Assembly (NCBI GenBank): GCA_018398585.1
Contig: JAGTTD010000011.1
Coordinates: 21,060,926 to 21,124,925, forward strand
Length of the DNA stretch: 64,000 nucleotides
Origin: Simmondsia chinensis
Taxonomy: Eukaryota; Streptophyta; Magnoliopsida; Caryophyllales; Simmondsiaceae
Reading direction: 5' to 3'
Below are positions 11,986-23,544 of this stretch, one piece after another; position 1 is the stretch's first letter, and each line of letters opens with the position of its first letter. The position numbers were made by a program, and so were the translations under genes. Below the pieces are notes generated by a model. That model searched no databases, was not told the DNA's origin, and saw nothing but the letters and a program-made list of their open reading frames with translations.

Positions 11986-12951
11986 GGCCAACTACCCCAA
12001 CCATCCCAGCCTTCACCCAATTTTCCGAGATTAGCACCTATATTACAATTCAAGACAAGATTAAATCATTTAGAGCATTCTCCAATTCCATGAATTCAGA
12101 TGGTTAAACTTCAAAACTCGTCATAGAATTTTCATTAACCTTGTATCAACTAATAGGAACTACTCAAGCAATTTAAGCACACATGTGAAAGTGAATAGGA
12201 TTTCATGTCACAAAATTTCCTCAAATTCTCGCTTTTAACCAAATATATAAAGGTTTTGTACACCCACACCATTGAATCACCTAAACACATGCCTATACAT
12301 AGAGAAATTCTAAGTGGTATTTGAGTGACCCCTTTATAACATTTTGACCTCAGTATAGCACAAACGAAACTTTATCACGAATGTACATTAGTTTTTAAAT
12401 TTTTTTTTCTTTTGCCTTTTTATTTAGGAGGAAACCCCTATTTTTTTCTTTTTTCTTTTTTTTTTCCTTTGCACTTTTTTCTTCTTTTTGTTTCCTCTTT
12501 CTTTTCTGTCCATTTTTGGATTTTTTTTAATAACACGTACCTCATCATTGCAATTAACATTGCCAACCAGTACTTTACATTATATCAAGGTAAAGATTAG
12601 GATAAGCCAATAGGGCAAGTTAGCAAAACTCAAGATATATAAGGTTGTTTATGCAAATTCTTCAGATTTCCCGCAATATGAAAGTCCTGTGCTCAGTGAA
12701 TATGTGAGCGGCATGAGTAAACCCCATTAATATCAACAATAATCAACAATACTCATTAACACGTATGAAGTAGAATAATTTAATTTCATAGAATTAAGAG
12801 AACGAAATAAGCAACTAATTCCACTGTCATCATAACATAAGCGTCGGTCAAGGAAAACTTGGGTAGACAGTTATAATGCACGCTCAAAATGCACAAATAG
12901 ATGTTCAAAATTTTAAAAATTTGACCAAAAATGGGAACATGCAAATGAGCC

Positions 12952-12985
<34 letters not shown>

Positions 12986-13182
12986 ACCTAAATCATGCAT
13001 TGTCCTCAATGCGACAACGTCAATCACTAAAGCGCAAGAGATAGGTGAGATGGAGCAATACAACCTGACGAGGCAGCGCGAACATGTATATATGACTCCT
13101 TCAACACGGGACAAGAACCTGAAAAGAAATAAAACAAGTCTCCAAGAAACTAATTAGTTCAAAAACTAAACTAAAACAAGAA
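11986..13182 (-). repeat. Athila-like 3' noncoding region / LTR (first copy)
   Basis: This stretch aligns with 43896-45090 at roughly 80 percent by eye. It contains a pyrimidine-rich block (12395-12535), a C33 tract and no open frame of note. It lies directly 3' of the Athila pol remnant on the minus strand, so it is the 3' untranslated region or LTR of that element. Confidence 0.6.
12953..12985. repeat. C33 homopolymer
   Basis: There are 33 consecutive C on the plus strand. The homologous position near 44862 has only a short run (atccccacac), so the tract expanded in this copy or is an assembly error. Confidence 0.9.
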
Positions 13183-14060
13183 TTAACAAAACCTAGGCTG
13201 CCTCCTAGGAGCGCTAAGTTTTACGCCTTCAGCCGGGCACAATGGGTCCAACGAAGATCTAGTAATGGCGTCAACCAAAGAATCAACTTCACTGAGCTCA
13301 CCTAAAACAAGATCTACAGCACAATTAGTAGTGTCACACATGATTTCAGAAGGGAGAGAGTAGTCGGGTGGATGCCTAACGGGAGCATCAAAAAGTGTAG
13401 ATCGAAGCATATGAACAGTTTCCAACCAAGACTCATCGAGCTCAACTGATATGCCCTTAGATAGCACATTAGTTAATGGTCTAGTGAACTTCCCACGGTC
13501 CTTAAGGAATCGCTTATAGAAACTCGCATGACCTAGAAAGTCTCTAACGTGCTTCACATTTGAGGGAGGGAGCGAGTTCACATTCAAATTTATCGTAGCT
13601 CTACCAACCTCAATACCCTCCTTAGACAACCAATGGCCTAGTACAATTTCCTCCTGAACCATAACATCGTGATTCTTCTCCCAACCCAAGACTTCTTTCA
13701 TGTCCGGGTTTAACCTTCGTTGCATCTCTTTAGAAGGTTTTGCATTCTCATCATGGGGGCCACCAACGAAAGTAGGGGAGAGTGTTTGATCCACCAAATC
13801 ATTAACAACATCTACACGAAAACACTCTGACTCATCCTTACTAGTGGGTGACGTTGAAGCCTTAAAAATATTTAGCCTGATAGTTGTGTTTGCAAAGCTA
13901 ACATCCATTACCCCGGATATACGGTTAATGGTAGCATTGGACGTCGCTAAGAAAGGTCAACCTAGAATCACAGGGATATTATTTTTCGAATGACTAGAAG
14001 GTTCCATATCTAGCATAAGAAAATCAGTAGGAAACAAGGCTTTTTCTACTCTCACTAGCA
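13183..14060 (-). pseudogene. Athila-like pol with RT and integrase deleted
   Basis: The 241-codon minus-strand frame 13908-13183 joins the start of RT (RLNPDMKEV) directly to the late RT and RNase H region (VQEEIVLGH, VKHVRDFLGHASFYKRFLKD, SEIMCDTTNCAVDLVLG). It then ends in CPAEGVKLSAPRRQ, skipping the integrase. Upstream, 14060-13909 has further protease-region sequence up to the gap. The same joins occur in the second copy at 45100-46100, so this looks like an internally deleted subfamily rather than random decay. The frame is still open, although the RT catalytic core is absent. Confidence 0.75.
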
Positions 14061-14160
14061 NNNNNNNNNNNNNNNNNNNNNNNNNNNNNNNNNNNNNNNN
14101 NNNNNNNNNNNNNNNNNNNNNNNNNNNNNNNNNNNNNNNNNNNNNNNNNNNNNNNNNNNN
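14061..14160. other. Assembly gap (100 N)
   Basis: The run is exactly 100 N, the usual placeholder for a gap of unknown length. Flanking sequences belong to different elements on opposite strands. Confidence 0.99.
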
Positions 14161-14412
14161 AGCATGAGATGATGGATGAACTAACTAGCTTAGATCAAGA
14201 TAGGCTTGATGCTCTTCACAAGCTAGAAAACCAAAGAAGAAGATAGCTAATGCTTATAATAAAAAGGTTGAAAAAAGGTCCTCTTGACTTGGGGGACTTG
14301 GTTTGTAAAGTGGTATTACCCCTTGGCCAGGAAGACTGTATCCCTCGGTAAATGGTTCCCAAATTGGGAAGGTCCTACTAAGAATTATTGAAGATATTTT
14401 GAGGTAATGCGT
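14161..14412 (+). pseudogene. Gypsy integrase C-terminal tail
   Basis: The plus strand reads DQDRLDALHKLENQ, then ANAYNKKVEKR, LDLGDLVCKVVLPLG and VPKLGRS. This is the conserved C-terminal end of plant gypsy integrases, where the GDLVWK motif sits near the end of pol. A stop and a frameshift are present. Everything 5' is lost in the gap; LTR-like sequence follows. Confidence 0.75.
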
Positions 14413-15830
14413 ACTTACTTTGAGATTTAAATGGAAGGATTCATTGATAAATTCAATTTTAGCATATAACTATTCATATCATTTTGGCTCATTTTATAAC
14501 CATTTTACATCAAAATTTTATCGCTACTACTCGCTTTTACTCTTTTTCGCTCCTATCATTATTTCTTTGCAAAAGCGCTCATTTTATGCTAAATATTGCT
14601 AGGATTTTTCATAAAAATCAAAAAGTGAATGCAAGATACATCAAACAAAAGCAAAAAAAATGAGCAAAAAGACACATTTTACACAGTTTTCGCAAGCAAT
14701 AACCAAATACATGCACAATACCAAATGAATAAATCAAGTACAAGGATGGATTAAAAAATATATTGACATGTTCAAGTTGATGTTGAGGCTGAGGTTTGGC
14801 CGGAAAAAGCAGAAAAAAAATGAAGAAAAATAAGCAAGAATAACGAAATGCAGAGAATGAACAACAAGCTTGCACAATTCACTTCAACTTGCAAATTTGG
14901 GGCGGCAAAATGGGAAAATCAAGCAAAATAACTTCTTCTAAACTTCATTAACATGTCAAGTTGATGTTAAGGCTGATTTTGGGTGGCCAAAGCCGAAGAA
15001 AAATGAAGAAATTAGCAGCAAGTTGCAAATTGCAGACTCTAGCCAACAGTGGCTTAAAGGAGGGTGCAATGAGCTTTAAGCTTACTATATTTTTTATTTT
15101 AAGTAATCCCAATTTTAAATACTATAAATATGGATTCTTAGGAGGTCTTTTATCATCAATTCATCCAAAAAAAACACAATACAAAGTAGGAATATGGGTA
15201 GAAATTCGTAGGGAAGAAGGACGAGGAAAGAAGAAGTTTGGTTTGTGATTTCTTATTTTATAGTTCTTTTCTATCATTTTCTTCTTTAATTTCATGAATT
15301 TTGTTTTAGTTTCGTATTACATTATTTTTACCACAAACTAATTTTGTTTTTTCAAAGGCTACGATGTAGCTTAAGTTGTAATATCTGCTCTCTTCTAATT
15401 CAATGTATTCAATGTTTTGTTATTGCATTGTTGAAGTGTTTATCATTGTTCTTCGTGAGTTTTGAATGCTTGATCACCATTTAAATCCTATAATGATTCA
15501 TAATGAGTCTAAGAGGAGATTTATGATGATTGCTAAGGTGAGAGAGATTAATGCGATTTGGTGTGGTCTTAAGTGAAAATCATGGATCTTCAAAACTCTT
15601 TTCATATTCAAATTCATGCAAGAGATTGATGAGTTAATATGTAAAAATCATGCTAAATGTTTCCTGAGAGAGAATATTTGGTAAATTAGGGTTTTTAACT
15701 ATCAACATGTGATAACGACTTGAATATCGATAATAGAAGTTTTTAAGTTTAGATTACCCAAGTTATCGGCTCAATTTCGATATCAGTGCCTTGACGATCT
15801 ATGTAATGATCCTTCATATACATAACTAAA
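14413..15830 (+). repeat. Gypsy 3' untranslated region and LTR-like DNA
   Basis: This AT-rich DNA lies downstream of the integrase tail and has no coding capacity. It includes two diverged copies of one segment (about 14765-14860 and 14950-15025, sharing caagttgatgtt and aaaatgaagaaa). The part from 15440 to 15800 has the look of a Tat/Athila LTR U5 (gaatgcttgatcaccattt, aggagatttatgatgattgc). Exact LTR limits were not found. Confidence 0.45.
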
Positions 15831-17229
15831 TACAGTACCTTATATTTGAGGGACATGTTGGCACGAAATCATCATGTATTTCATTAAATAAAACAAGGGA
15901 ATACTCAGAGTTTATAAAAAACATAAAATTATACATCTCAACGTGCAGTTCAACATCCCTTTACAACAATCCTAGAAGAGGGAAGTCCTAATTCATACAA
16001 GTCACTACTCTATAGCTGCCCCCCTTTTTTTTTTTTTTTTGCCTCTGTCATGAAAAAAAATTGTCAGCTTGGGTAGGATGATTATCAGCTGAGAATACTT
16101 TTTTCTTACAGAACTTGTTTTTCTTTGTAAGCTTCTGTTACACCCTACTCTAGCTCTAGGAACCTAGAGTTCTAATTGGAGTGTTGCTACCTAAGAACTA
16201 ATAGTCTACTTTTGAGTTGGCCCAATTTTTGCTCCAAAAGCAAGAGTTGATATTCAGCAATCATGATTTCTTGGGATTTTTGATTTTTTTTAGTCGCCTT
16301 GGATGCTCAAAGATCTTCAAACAAGAGATGGGAGCCCTTAAGGCCTGCCGAATGGCTGAGGTCCTTGATGGTGGTCTGGCACTTCCCCTTCTACTTTAGA
16401 AGTGAAGGAGCCTGAGAGACCTTGATAAGGACCCCTTCAAACACCTCAAGCTCCTTTATAATAGAGGATGCCACCTTTAGGTTCGATAAATTGATTAATA
16501 GAGATTGCTCATTGTTTCAACTAATTGAAGTACGGTTTGAGAGAAAAGAGTGTAATGAGAACTAAGAGAAAATGTTCACTTAGTGTAAACATCTATCTCA
16601 TGAATTAAGAACCTCTAGAAGGTAAAATAAAATATGAGCCAAAATAGTCTTATCTCTTTTATAATAGTACTAGACGTTTTGGTTTTAAAATGAATTGCCC
16701 GGGTACTTAGATACTTTTGTTATCTAGACTGCAAAGCCAACATGACAAGATATTCAATATCCTGCCACCTTTAGTTGTGACTTATGGTAATCCTCTAGTG
16801 TTCTGGTGAGTGGGCTTTCAGTAAGGGCACCAAGAGATAGTGGTTTAGGTTATTAATGTAGTTTTGGTTCTAAATAACTATCTTAATGTACCAGTTTCTT
16901 TGGAAATTTGATTTTTGTACACTATTTGTTTTGAAATAGTCTTACGATTACTTTTATGAAAAATAGGCCTGATAGTTATGCAAATAAAATGTTTATTACA
17001 AATGGTACATTGGTAGGTAGTTGACTTATTTTAATCAAAATTATGTAAATGGCTGTTTATTTGTCTAATACAAGCTGGGCTGTGTAACCTTATAAAAGAA
17101 GAATTTCTAAAGACCATGTAGCTTTTAAGTGTGTGCTTGATCTTATTATACATTAATTTTATGTTATTCAAATTCGCTTTGATTTGTTGTATGGGATCAT
17201 TAAGTACTAAAATGATAACCGGTATGCGA
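15831..17229. other. Unclassified, degraded sequence
   Basis: No gene is recognised. The minus strand at about 16480-16200 shows a broken frame with a possible coiled coil (AEYQLLLLEQKLGQLKSR), perhaps the tail of a transposon-associated protein. A pyrimidine tract lies at 16021-16040. The remainder is AT-rich with no clear match to the elements on either side. Confidence 0.3.
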
Positions 17230-18175
17230 ATCATGTTTGAAGTAATCGTGACTGAAAGCGCCTTTAAGAGTAAAGGAAGAAGAGAAACTAAGCCACTAGA
17301 ACTTGTTCATAAAATATTTATGGACTATAAAAAGTTCTAAGAGCAAAAGGAAATAGCATTTTATAAAATGTGAAGGAATAACTTCTCAACTAGTTGATAT
17401 ATGGCCATAACTATTAAGACTGAAGTCTTGAATCATTTGAAAGGTTCAAATAATTAAAGACTAAAGCTGGGATCAGTTTGGAATTTCATCAAGTCACTTT
17501 GATTAGATCAAACTGATGATTTCAAGAGAGTTCTTAATTTTTTTCCTTTCTGCAAGGAGTTGTAGAAAGGATCAATAACATGTTACTGAATATAGTAAGA
17601 TTCACATGATGAATAACATTTGCATATCAAAAGGTTTGTTATGTAAGAGGTTTTAGAAAGTGTTCTAAAAGATCAGTAGATAACTTGTGTTAGATAAATT
17701 GATAATATTGGATACTGGTATTTCAACAACATGATACAACATTTATTGTAGGATTATTTATTAGATACATCTTTAACAGGTTATTGTCACACTTAGAACA
17801 TGAGACGTTTGGGGTAGTCGGAGGATGGTCAGGGTTACTGACGGATTCATGTCTTCAGTCTTAACAGTTAAGCATGATGGTGAACAAGATCTTCTAGATT
17901 ACAATGAGACTGTTAAGTATAAAGATGCAGACCAATAGGTCAGGGCTGATTAAATCTAAGTTAGACTAATTGTATAAAGAGTTCATGGGACATGAAGGTT
18001 GAGACCTTCTAGGCTAGATTGATGACATTGGTTGTACTTTAAAGGAAGGAATCATCTTTGATGAGACCTTCAAACCACATAACATGCTTAAGTTCATAAG
18101 GATTCTCCAATCCATTGCATCTTGTTTTGATGAGATACATGAATTGGAAGTCAATATGACATTTTTTGAATGGTC

Positions 18176-18189
18176 ATCTTGCAAAGGTT
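18176..18189. repeat. Target site duplication, left (14 bp)
   Basis: atcttgcaaaggtt occurs here and again at 19001-19014, bracketing a poly(A)-ended insert. This is the mark of LINE-type target-primed integration. Confidence 0.9.
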
Positions 18190-19000
18190 CAAGGCCCCCC
18201 ACTAGCAAGGGGTGGCCTTCCAAATAGAACCCCCTGTGTTAACTGGGGGTGTCCTACCGACACTAGGCCGCAAGGCCCAATACAGGTTCTGGACCAGCAC
18301 TGTGGTGGCGCTGGCTGTGCTTCTAGTTATATCGAGCCCAGCAGGGGCTCGATTAACTCCTCCCAGCCTGGGGCCAACCCCGGGTTGGTGATTGATTGGG
18401 CCTTTCGGATTTTTGATTGGATGTTGATTCGTCTACGCCTATGGAGCATTTGAGTTGTGCTATGGTTCCAGTTGAAATTATTAACGCTCAAAATAACTTG
18501 GGCTTATGGAGCCTAATTTGTGTGGCATGAACATGGAAGCAGGTATTCCAAGTAACTGCGCTATGAGTTCAAGCGACCAGGACACGTCTTCTGACACTAT
18601 GGATACTGCTACTACTGTTAGGCCTGAAGAGAATTCAGCTATTCAGCCTCAGATTGAATGTCGGATGACTAGAGTGGCTTCAAAGAAGCAGCCTCAAGTT
18701 AACAACAAGAAATCAAAGGGCAAGAAGAAATCCTGATTTTTTTTATTGGCTCGCTCGTTTAGGATTTACGATGATGTATTGATGTACTCATTGTTTTTCC
18801 TTTGTCTTCTCTTGTTAGGGGCTTGTACTTATGGGTTTCTTTGATGTTCCTTTGTATTTCTTCTTTGCTAGTTTTGCGCGTTCTTCTTTCTTTCTAATTG
18901 CTTTGTAGGCTTCAGCCGTGTCTTGGGTATGCCCGTCGTACTCCTGTATGATATCTCTCTGATAATACAATCACTGACTTATATTAAAAAAAAAAAAACA
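18190..19000 (+). mobile_element. Poly(A)-tailed retroposon (truncated LINE or processed copy)
   Basis: The 811 bp insert has perfect 14 bp target duplications and ends in A13 (18986-18998), inserted in copia RT. It holds the end of a frame (18506-18736) rich in Ser/Thr/Asp and ending with a basic KKSKGKKKS tail, then about 240 bp of 3' UTR. No RT or endonuclease is present. It could be a 5'-truncated L1-type element, in which case the tail might belong to its first ORF, or a processed host transcript. I could not decide between them. Confidence 0.75.
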
Positions 19001-19014
19001 ATCTTGCAAAGGTT
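19001..19014. repeat. Target site duplication, right (14 bp)
   Basis: This is the second copy of atcttgcaaaggtt, directly after the poly(A) tail. Confidence 0.9.
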
Positions 19015-19575
19015 ATGTATATGATACAACCAGACAAGTTTGTTGCCAAGAGTCCAGTAGCATATAGTATGCTAAGTGAAGAAGTCTATTTATAGACTTA
19101 GATATGCATCTTATTCATTAAATAGTTGATTCAATGGCAGCTAATTAAGTCCTAGGGATTTGAATCAATGGTTACTGCACCATGAGTGTGCCAGTGATAG
19201 GACCAAAAAGTAGAGACATTATATATGTTGTATATAGATTAGATTCTACTCATTGTGAATGGTGTAGAATTGTAACAAGTTATTAAGATTTGATTGTCCA
19301 GTTACTTAAATTGTCCAGTTACTTAAAATAAAATAAAAAAACCTAGATGAGCACAATATGTTCTTAGGGTCTAGCTTTAGAAAGATTCCAAGAAAGAATG
19401 TTCAGTTTTATCCCGAGTTGTTTGTTTTAAAAGGGAGTTAAGATGTTTGACATCAAAAATCCATTTTTTACCGTTCATTGTGGGAGTCATTAGATGGTCA
19501 AGAGTAAAGTAGTATTGTATCCGCTTATTTCACTATGGAAGTCGGGCGCTGATAGCTATGAAGTTGTTGAGTAGA

Positions 19576-19934
19576 TGTCATGATCGGAGCTTAATTGACG
19601 AGTAATTTCTCTACCGGGTCAATTCAAATTAATAAGGCGAGAAAGTTAGTTAGATTAGTTCATGCCTGTATTGCCCTAAGTCAAGTTTGGCGGCTGGACT
19701 TGCTGTTAAGTCAGTTTAGGCAGTTGAAGTGTAGTCTAAATTCAATATTTTGCTCTTAATCTTGTATTAGTGTAAATAGGAAGATCTCTTGTAAAGATGG
19801 ATTTATGAATGATAAAATTGATGATTTCTCTCTCTCATCTCTAAATCTCTCTCTACTTCTCATCTCCTTCACTTCTCTTCTCATTTAAACTCTCCCAAAC
19901 CTAGGTTATGAATCAAGATTAATCTTAATTCACA
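19576..19934 (+). repeat. 5' LTR of chromovirus 1
   Basis: The LTR starts TGTCATGATCGGAGC and ends TTCACA before a PBS-like sequence. It pairs with 23736-23970. The TATA position reads only GTGTAAATAGG. Confidence 0.8.
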
Positions 19935-19938
19935 ATAA

Positions 19939-19951
19939 CTAGTATCAAAGA
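19939..19951 (+). other. Degenerate PBS (initiator-Met type)
   Basis: The sequence tagtatcaaaga follows the LTR after five bases and differs at three positions from TGGTATCAGAGC. Confidence 0.5.
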
Positions 19952-20331
19952 TTGAGATTTGCATTCGATCGGATTGACTTTGCTTCAATTGGATTGCATT
20001 TGCATCTATCAAGCCTTATCTGTTCATTTTTTCTTCAATTGTTCATAATTCTGGCTAGGCATAAGAAATCAGCACCCATGGCAAGAGGAGTGACTATGAG
20101 GGCTATGCAGCTACCAATGTTGGCCAATGACAATGCTAGTTTTGCTGACATTGTGACTGGAATTGATTCAGGAAGTAATCAAGCTGATCGGATTGAGCAG
20201 ATGGGTGAATTTGATTCTGTCATTGACACATGACATGGATCAGAAGTTTGAGGCATAATCACAGAGGATTGATACACAAACTCAATAGCTTGTAGGATTA
20301 TAGTAGCAAGTACAAAGACCGATTCCACCTG

Positions 20332-21110
20332 TTGGAGAGAGTATTTTGCTTCCTACAAAGCCAGCAGGTTAGAGTAAGCCAACAAGCTAGACCATTGAAT
20401 CCAAGTCCTCCACCAAGTCCTGTTGACATTGGAGATAGCACATCAAGTGTGAGAAGCAATGGTTTCAGACAGCCTTCCATGGATTTAGAGCCTTTTGATG
20501 GCATAATGCCTCAATATTTGGTGAGGAAGTGTGAAAGATACTTTCATTACTACAAGATTGAGGAACATGAGATGGCAGAGTTGCCAGCTGTGTATTTGCA
20601 TGGGGAATTAGAGGAGTGGTATTATAGTTTGAGGCAAAGTAAACCTGCAATAACTTGGACTGAATTTGTTAATGAACTTTGTGATCGGGTAATGGGGAGT
20701 AAGATATAAGTGAGGTTGTGGACAACTTTAATAAGGTGACTTAAGTCTCATTTGTGAAGGATCTTATGATAAGATTTGGAGAGCTTCAAGCCAGGATGTT
20801 GTCCAAAAGCACTGGAGGCCTACTATGTTTCAAGTTTTATGAGCTAACTCAAGCCTAAAATCAAGAATATGGTTAAGGCATTTGATCATTCCACTCTAGC
20901 CCAAGCTTATTCGAAGGCAAGGAAGATTGAGAGCTTAGTTTTAATTGCTCCTAGATCTCAGAGAGTTAGAAATACTCCAATTGGATCTTCTTCAGCAAGA
21001 TTTTCACAGTCTAATAATAGATCTGTGAATTTTGATGAGAAGAAGCCTCAGAGGCTTTGTTTCAAAATGCAACCAGCGTTATTTCTTTGGCCACAAGTGT
21101 GATCCAAAAT
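20332..21110 (+). pseudogene. Chromovirus 1 gag
   Basis: The frame 20332-20709 has the retrotransposon Gag core: MDLEPFDGIMPQYLVRKCERYF, then EHEMAELPAVYLHGELEEWYY. A second piece, 20869-21060, carries IKNMVKAFDHSTLAQAYSKAR, and the CCHC knuckle region reads LCFKCNQRYFFGHKC around 21053-21100 in a shifted frame. Several stops and at least two frameshifts separate the parts. The protein would have formed the particle and bound element RNA. Confidence 0.8.
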
Positions 21111-21580
21111 ATCTTATGTCGGCTTCGGGTATGGAGGCTATGGAATTGGAGGAAGAGAATGATGGATGTGATTTGGAGGAACAGATTGAGGAGACGGGTG
21201 ATCAAACCGATGAAGATGAGGCTGAAATTTCTGTTAAGGCTTTGATAGGGAGTGGTTCACATAATACCCTATGAATCAAAAGAGAAGTTGGATAGAGGTA
21301 CTTACTGATACAAATTGAAAGCTCAAGTACACATAGTTTTTCTAGATCCCAAAATAGTAAGATCAGTGGGGCAAGATTTAATCAAGACTAGCTCTTTGAA
21401 TGTCACGGTGGCTGATGGTAATTCAATCTTGACACACACCATGTGTAAAAACTTCAACTAGAAGATGCAAGTCACAAATTTTGAATATGATTTTAGAGTA
21501 TTGAGATTAGGAGGTTGTGACATGGTACAAGGAGTTGATTGGACGAAGACCATGTAGCCCATTACTCTTTGACTTCACTC
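21032..21580 (+). pseudogene. Chromovirus 1 protease region
   Basis: After the knuckle comes an acidic linker (EQIEETGDQTDEDEAE) and ISVKALIGSGSHNT, followed by a damaged active-site segment ending SSSTHSFLD, then LNVTVADGN and LRLGGCDMVQGVDW. The order and motifs match chromovirus retropepsins; the catalytic DTG/DSG is disrupted by a frameshift. Confidence 0.75.
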
Positions 21581-21654
21581 AACTTATAGTGTCATTTGGA
21601 AGAGGTGGACAGAAGGTCAAGCTTGAAGGTAATGTGGAGTAGGGTGAACTTCAA

Positions 21655-22215
21655 ATGATGAGGGTAAACGGTTACAGAGTGTGCTCAAGAAAGGGAGTTA
21701 TCAATAGGTTGGACAACTCTACTCTATCACGGCTACTTCTGAACTTCATCAAGTTGGTTCTAGGCACTGCTTTAGATTCATTACTACAGAAGTATGGTGA
21801 CATATTTGAGCAACCAGACTCTCTGCCACCTACAATGGATCTTGATCATGCCATTCCCTTGAAGAAAGGCTCCAATCCATTGAATCTTCGCGCTCCAAAT
21901 AATGCCTCCATTTTGGATTTCTATGAAATGGGCAGTTTTGGAGAGTATATGGTTCCCAAGTATTTCAGCAAGAAGTACATGGGAAATTTTGTTAGTAGTG
22001 TAGAAATTGAAGGCATTAATTGGGGGGTCATCATTTCATAATCAAAATGGATCACCAAAGTCTCAAACATTTATTAGAACAAAGGATTTCTACGAGAATT
22101 CAAAGGAAGAGATTGATGAAAAATGTTGGGTTTAGACTATACTACTGAATACAGAAAGGGAATTGACAACTAAGTTGTTGATGCTCTCTTAAGGAGACGA
22201 GATGTTACTTTTGTG
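21655..22215 (+). pseudogene. Chromovirus 1 RT remnant joined to RNase H tail
   Basis: The frame 21655-22041 begins in the pre-RT region (LLQKYGDIFEQPDSLPPT, DHAIPLKKGSNPLNLR). It then passes through unrelated sequence and resumes at about 22040 with the RNase H end (KMDHQSLKHLLEQRIST, VVDALL-like). The RT catalytic core and the first half of RNase H are absent. It cannot encode a working polymerase. Confidence 0.75.
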
Positions 22216-22294
22216 GAAAAAGAGGTTTCGGATGCTTCATGTGATGCCATAACATAAGTTGTGCGATTGTGGATGACCGAAGTGATCAAGTCCC

Positions 22295-23520
22295 ATGAAA
22301 ATGATACTTTCGCTCAAATTTGTGCCATTCCTAGCTGCATATAGGCAACATCTTATCCCGGTTCAGATATTACAGTCAGCAATGGAATTATACGGATCAA
22401 GGGAAAGATTTATATTGGAAAAAAGTATAGAATTTAGGAAACAAGTAATTTTGGCTTCACACGACTCTCCTTGGGGAGGACATTCAAGAATTGAAGGAAC
22501 TTATCAAATGATTAAGCAATATTTCCATTGGGTTGGAATGAAAAAGGAAGTGCAAGCATTTATTCAGTTGTGTGAGAGTATGTAAAAGAACCAAGAGTGA
22601 CCACATGCCTTACCAGGGTTTGTTTGTAGCACTTGCCAGTCCTTAATGGAGCTTGGACACACATTAGTATGGATTTTTATTAAGGGATTGCCTAAATCTG
22701 AAGGTAGAGAAGTTATATGGATGGTGGTTGATCGCTTCACTAAGTTTAGCCATTTCATTGCTCTCCAACATCGAATCTCAGCTGAAAAATTAGTAAGACT
22801 CTTCTTGGATCACATCTATAAGCTTCATGGGCTTCCTCAATCAATCTTTTCAGACAGAGATAGGTTTTTCACTAGAAACTTTTGGCATGAGCTGTTCCTA
22901 CTGCTTGGGACAAACTTGGCATTAAGTTTCTCTTATCATCCATAGTCGAATGGCCAAACAGAGAGGGTAAGCCAATGTATTGAGCAGTATTTGCGGGGAA
23001 TGACATTCTCTCATCCTAAGAATTGGCATATGTTGTTGTCTCTTACAGAATTTTAATACAATACTCGTTCACATTCTTCGTTGGGCACAACTCCGTTCAA
23101 GGCCTTATATGGATATGATCGTCCTTCACCATTGATGTGCCAAGGAGCGGTTTCCCATGTGGAGGAAGTTAATGATTTGCTCAGTTAATGGAAGCAATTG
23201 ATGCAACAATTCAAGGACAATTTACTAGTTGCTTAAGCAAGGATGAAGTACTAAGTAAATAGGATGAGGTTTGATAGGAACTTCGCCGTGGGAGATCTTG
23301 TCTACCTTAAATTGCAACCTTACAGGCAGTGTTTAGTGGCCATACGCAGGAATATCAAATTATGTGCTCCTTATTTTGGTTCGTACAATGTCTTAGAGAA
23401 AATTGGCAGGGTTGCTTATAGATTAGAATTGCCATCTAACTCTCGAGTGCATTTAGTCTTCCCATGTATCCTTGCTAAAGAAACATGTTGCAGCTGGACT
23501 ATGTAGTTCAGCAGGGCCAT
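22295..23520 (+). pseudogene. Chromovirus 1 integrase
   Basis: Frames 22295-22585, 22646-22945 and 23264-23506 give the zinc-binding region (HDSPWGGHSRIEGTY, ending ...LCESM), the catalytic core (VVDRFTKFSHFIAL, DHIYKLHGLPQSIFSDRD) and the C-terminal part (FAVGDLVYLKLQPYRQ, VAYRLELPSNSRVHLVF). Core acidic residues can be seen, but stops interrupt the reading frame. Confidence 0.85.
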
Positions 23521-23544
23521 TGCAAGCTTCTATATAGGGTATAC

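Larger units (their letters stand above)
17230..19350 (+). pseudogene. Ty1/copia pol remnant (integrase and RT)
   Basis: Plus-strand pieces in several frames resemble copia pol: ETKPLELVHKI (about 17287) at the start of integrase; ERINNMLLNIVRF (about 17560) in integrase; FKPHNMLKFIRILQSIAS (about 18070), the RT equivalent of KSIRILLSIAA; NGHLAK before the retroposon and MYMIQPDKFVAKS after it, the RT segment that usually reads NGxLxExIYMxQPxGF; and LYMLYID near the usual YVDD position. Stops are dense. The retroposon at 18190-19000 splits RT. RNase H was not found. Confidence 0.65.

Noticed and set aside
12876..13157. Frame with a polyproline run
   Set aside because: It is produced by the C33 homopolymer in noncoding Athila DNA.
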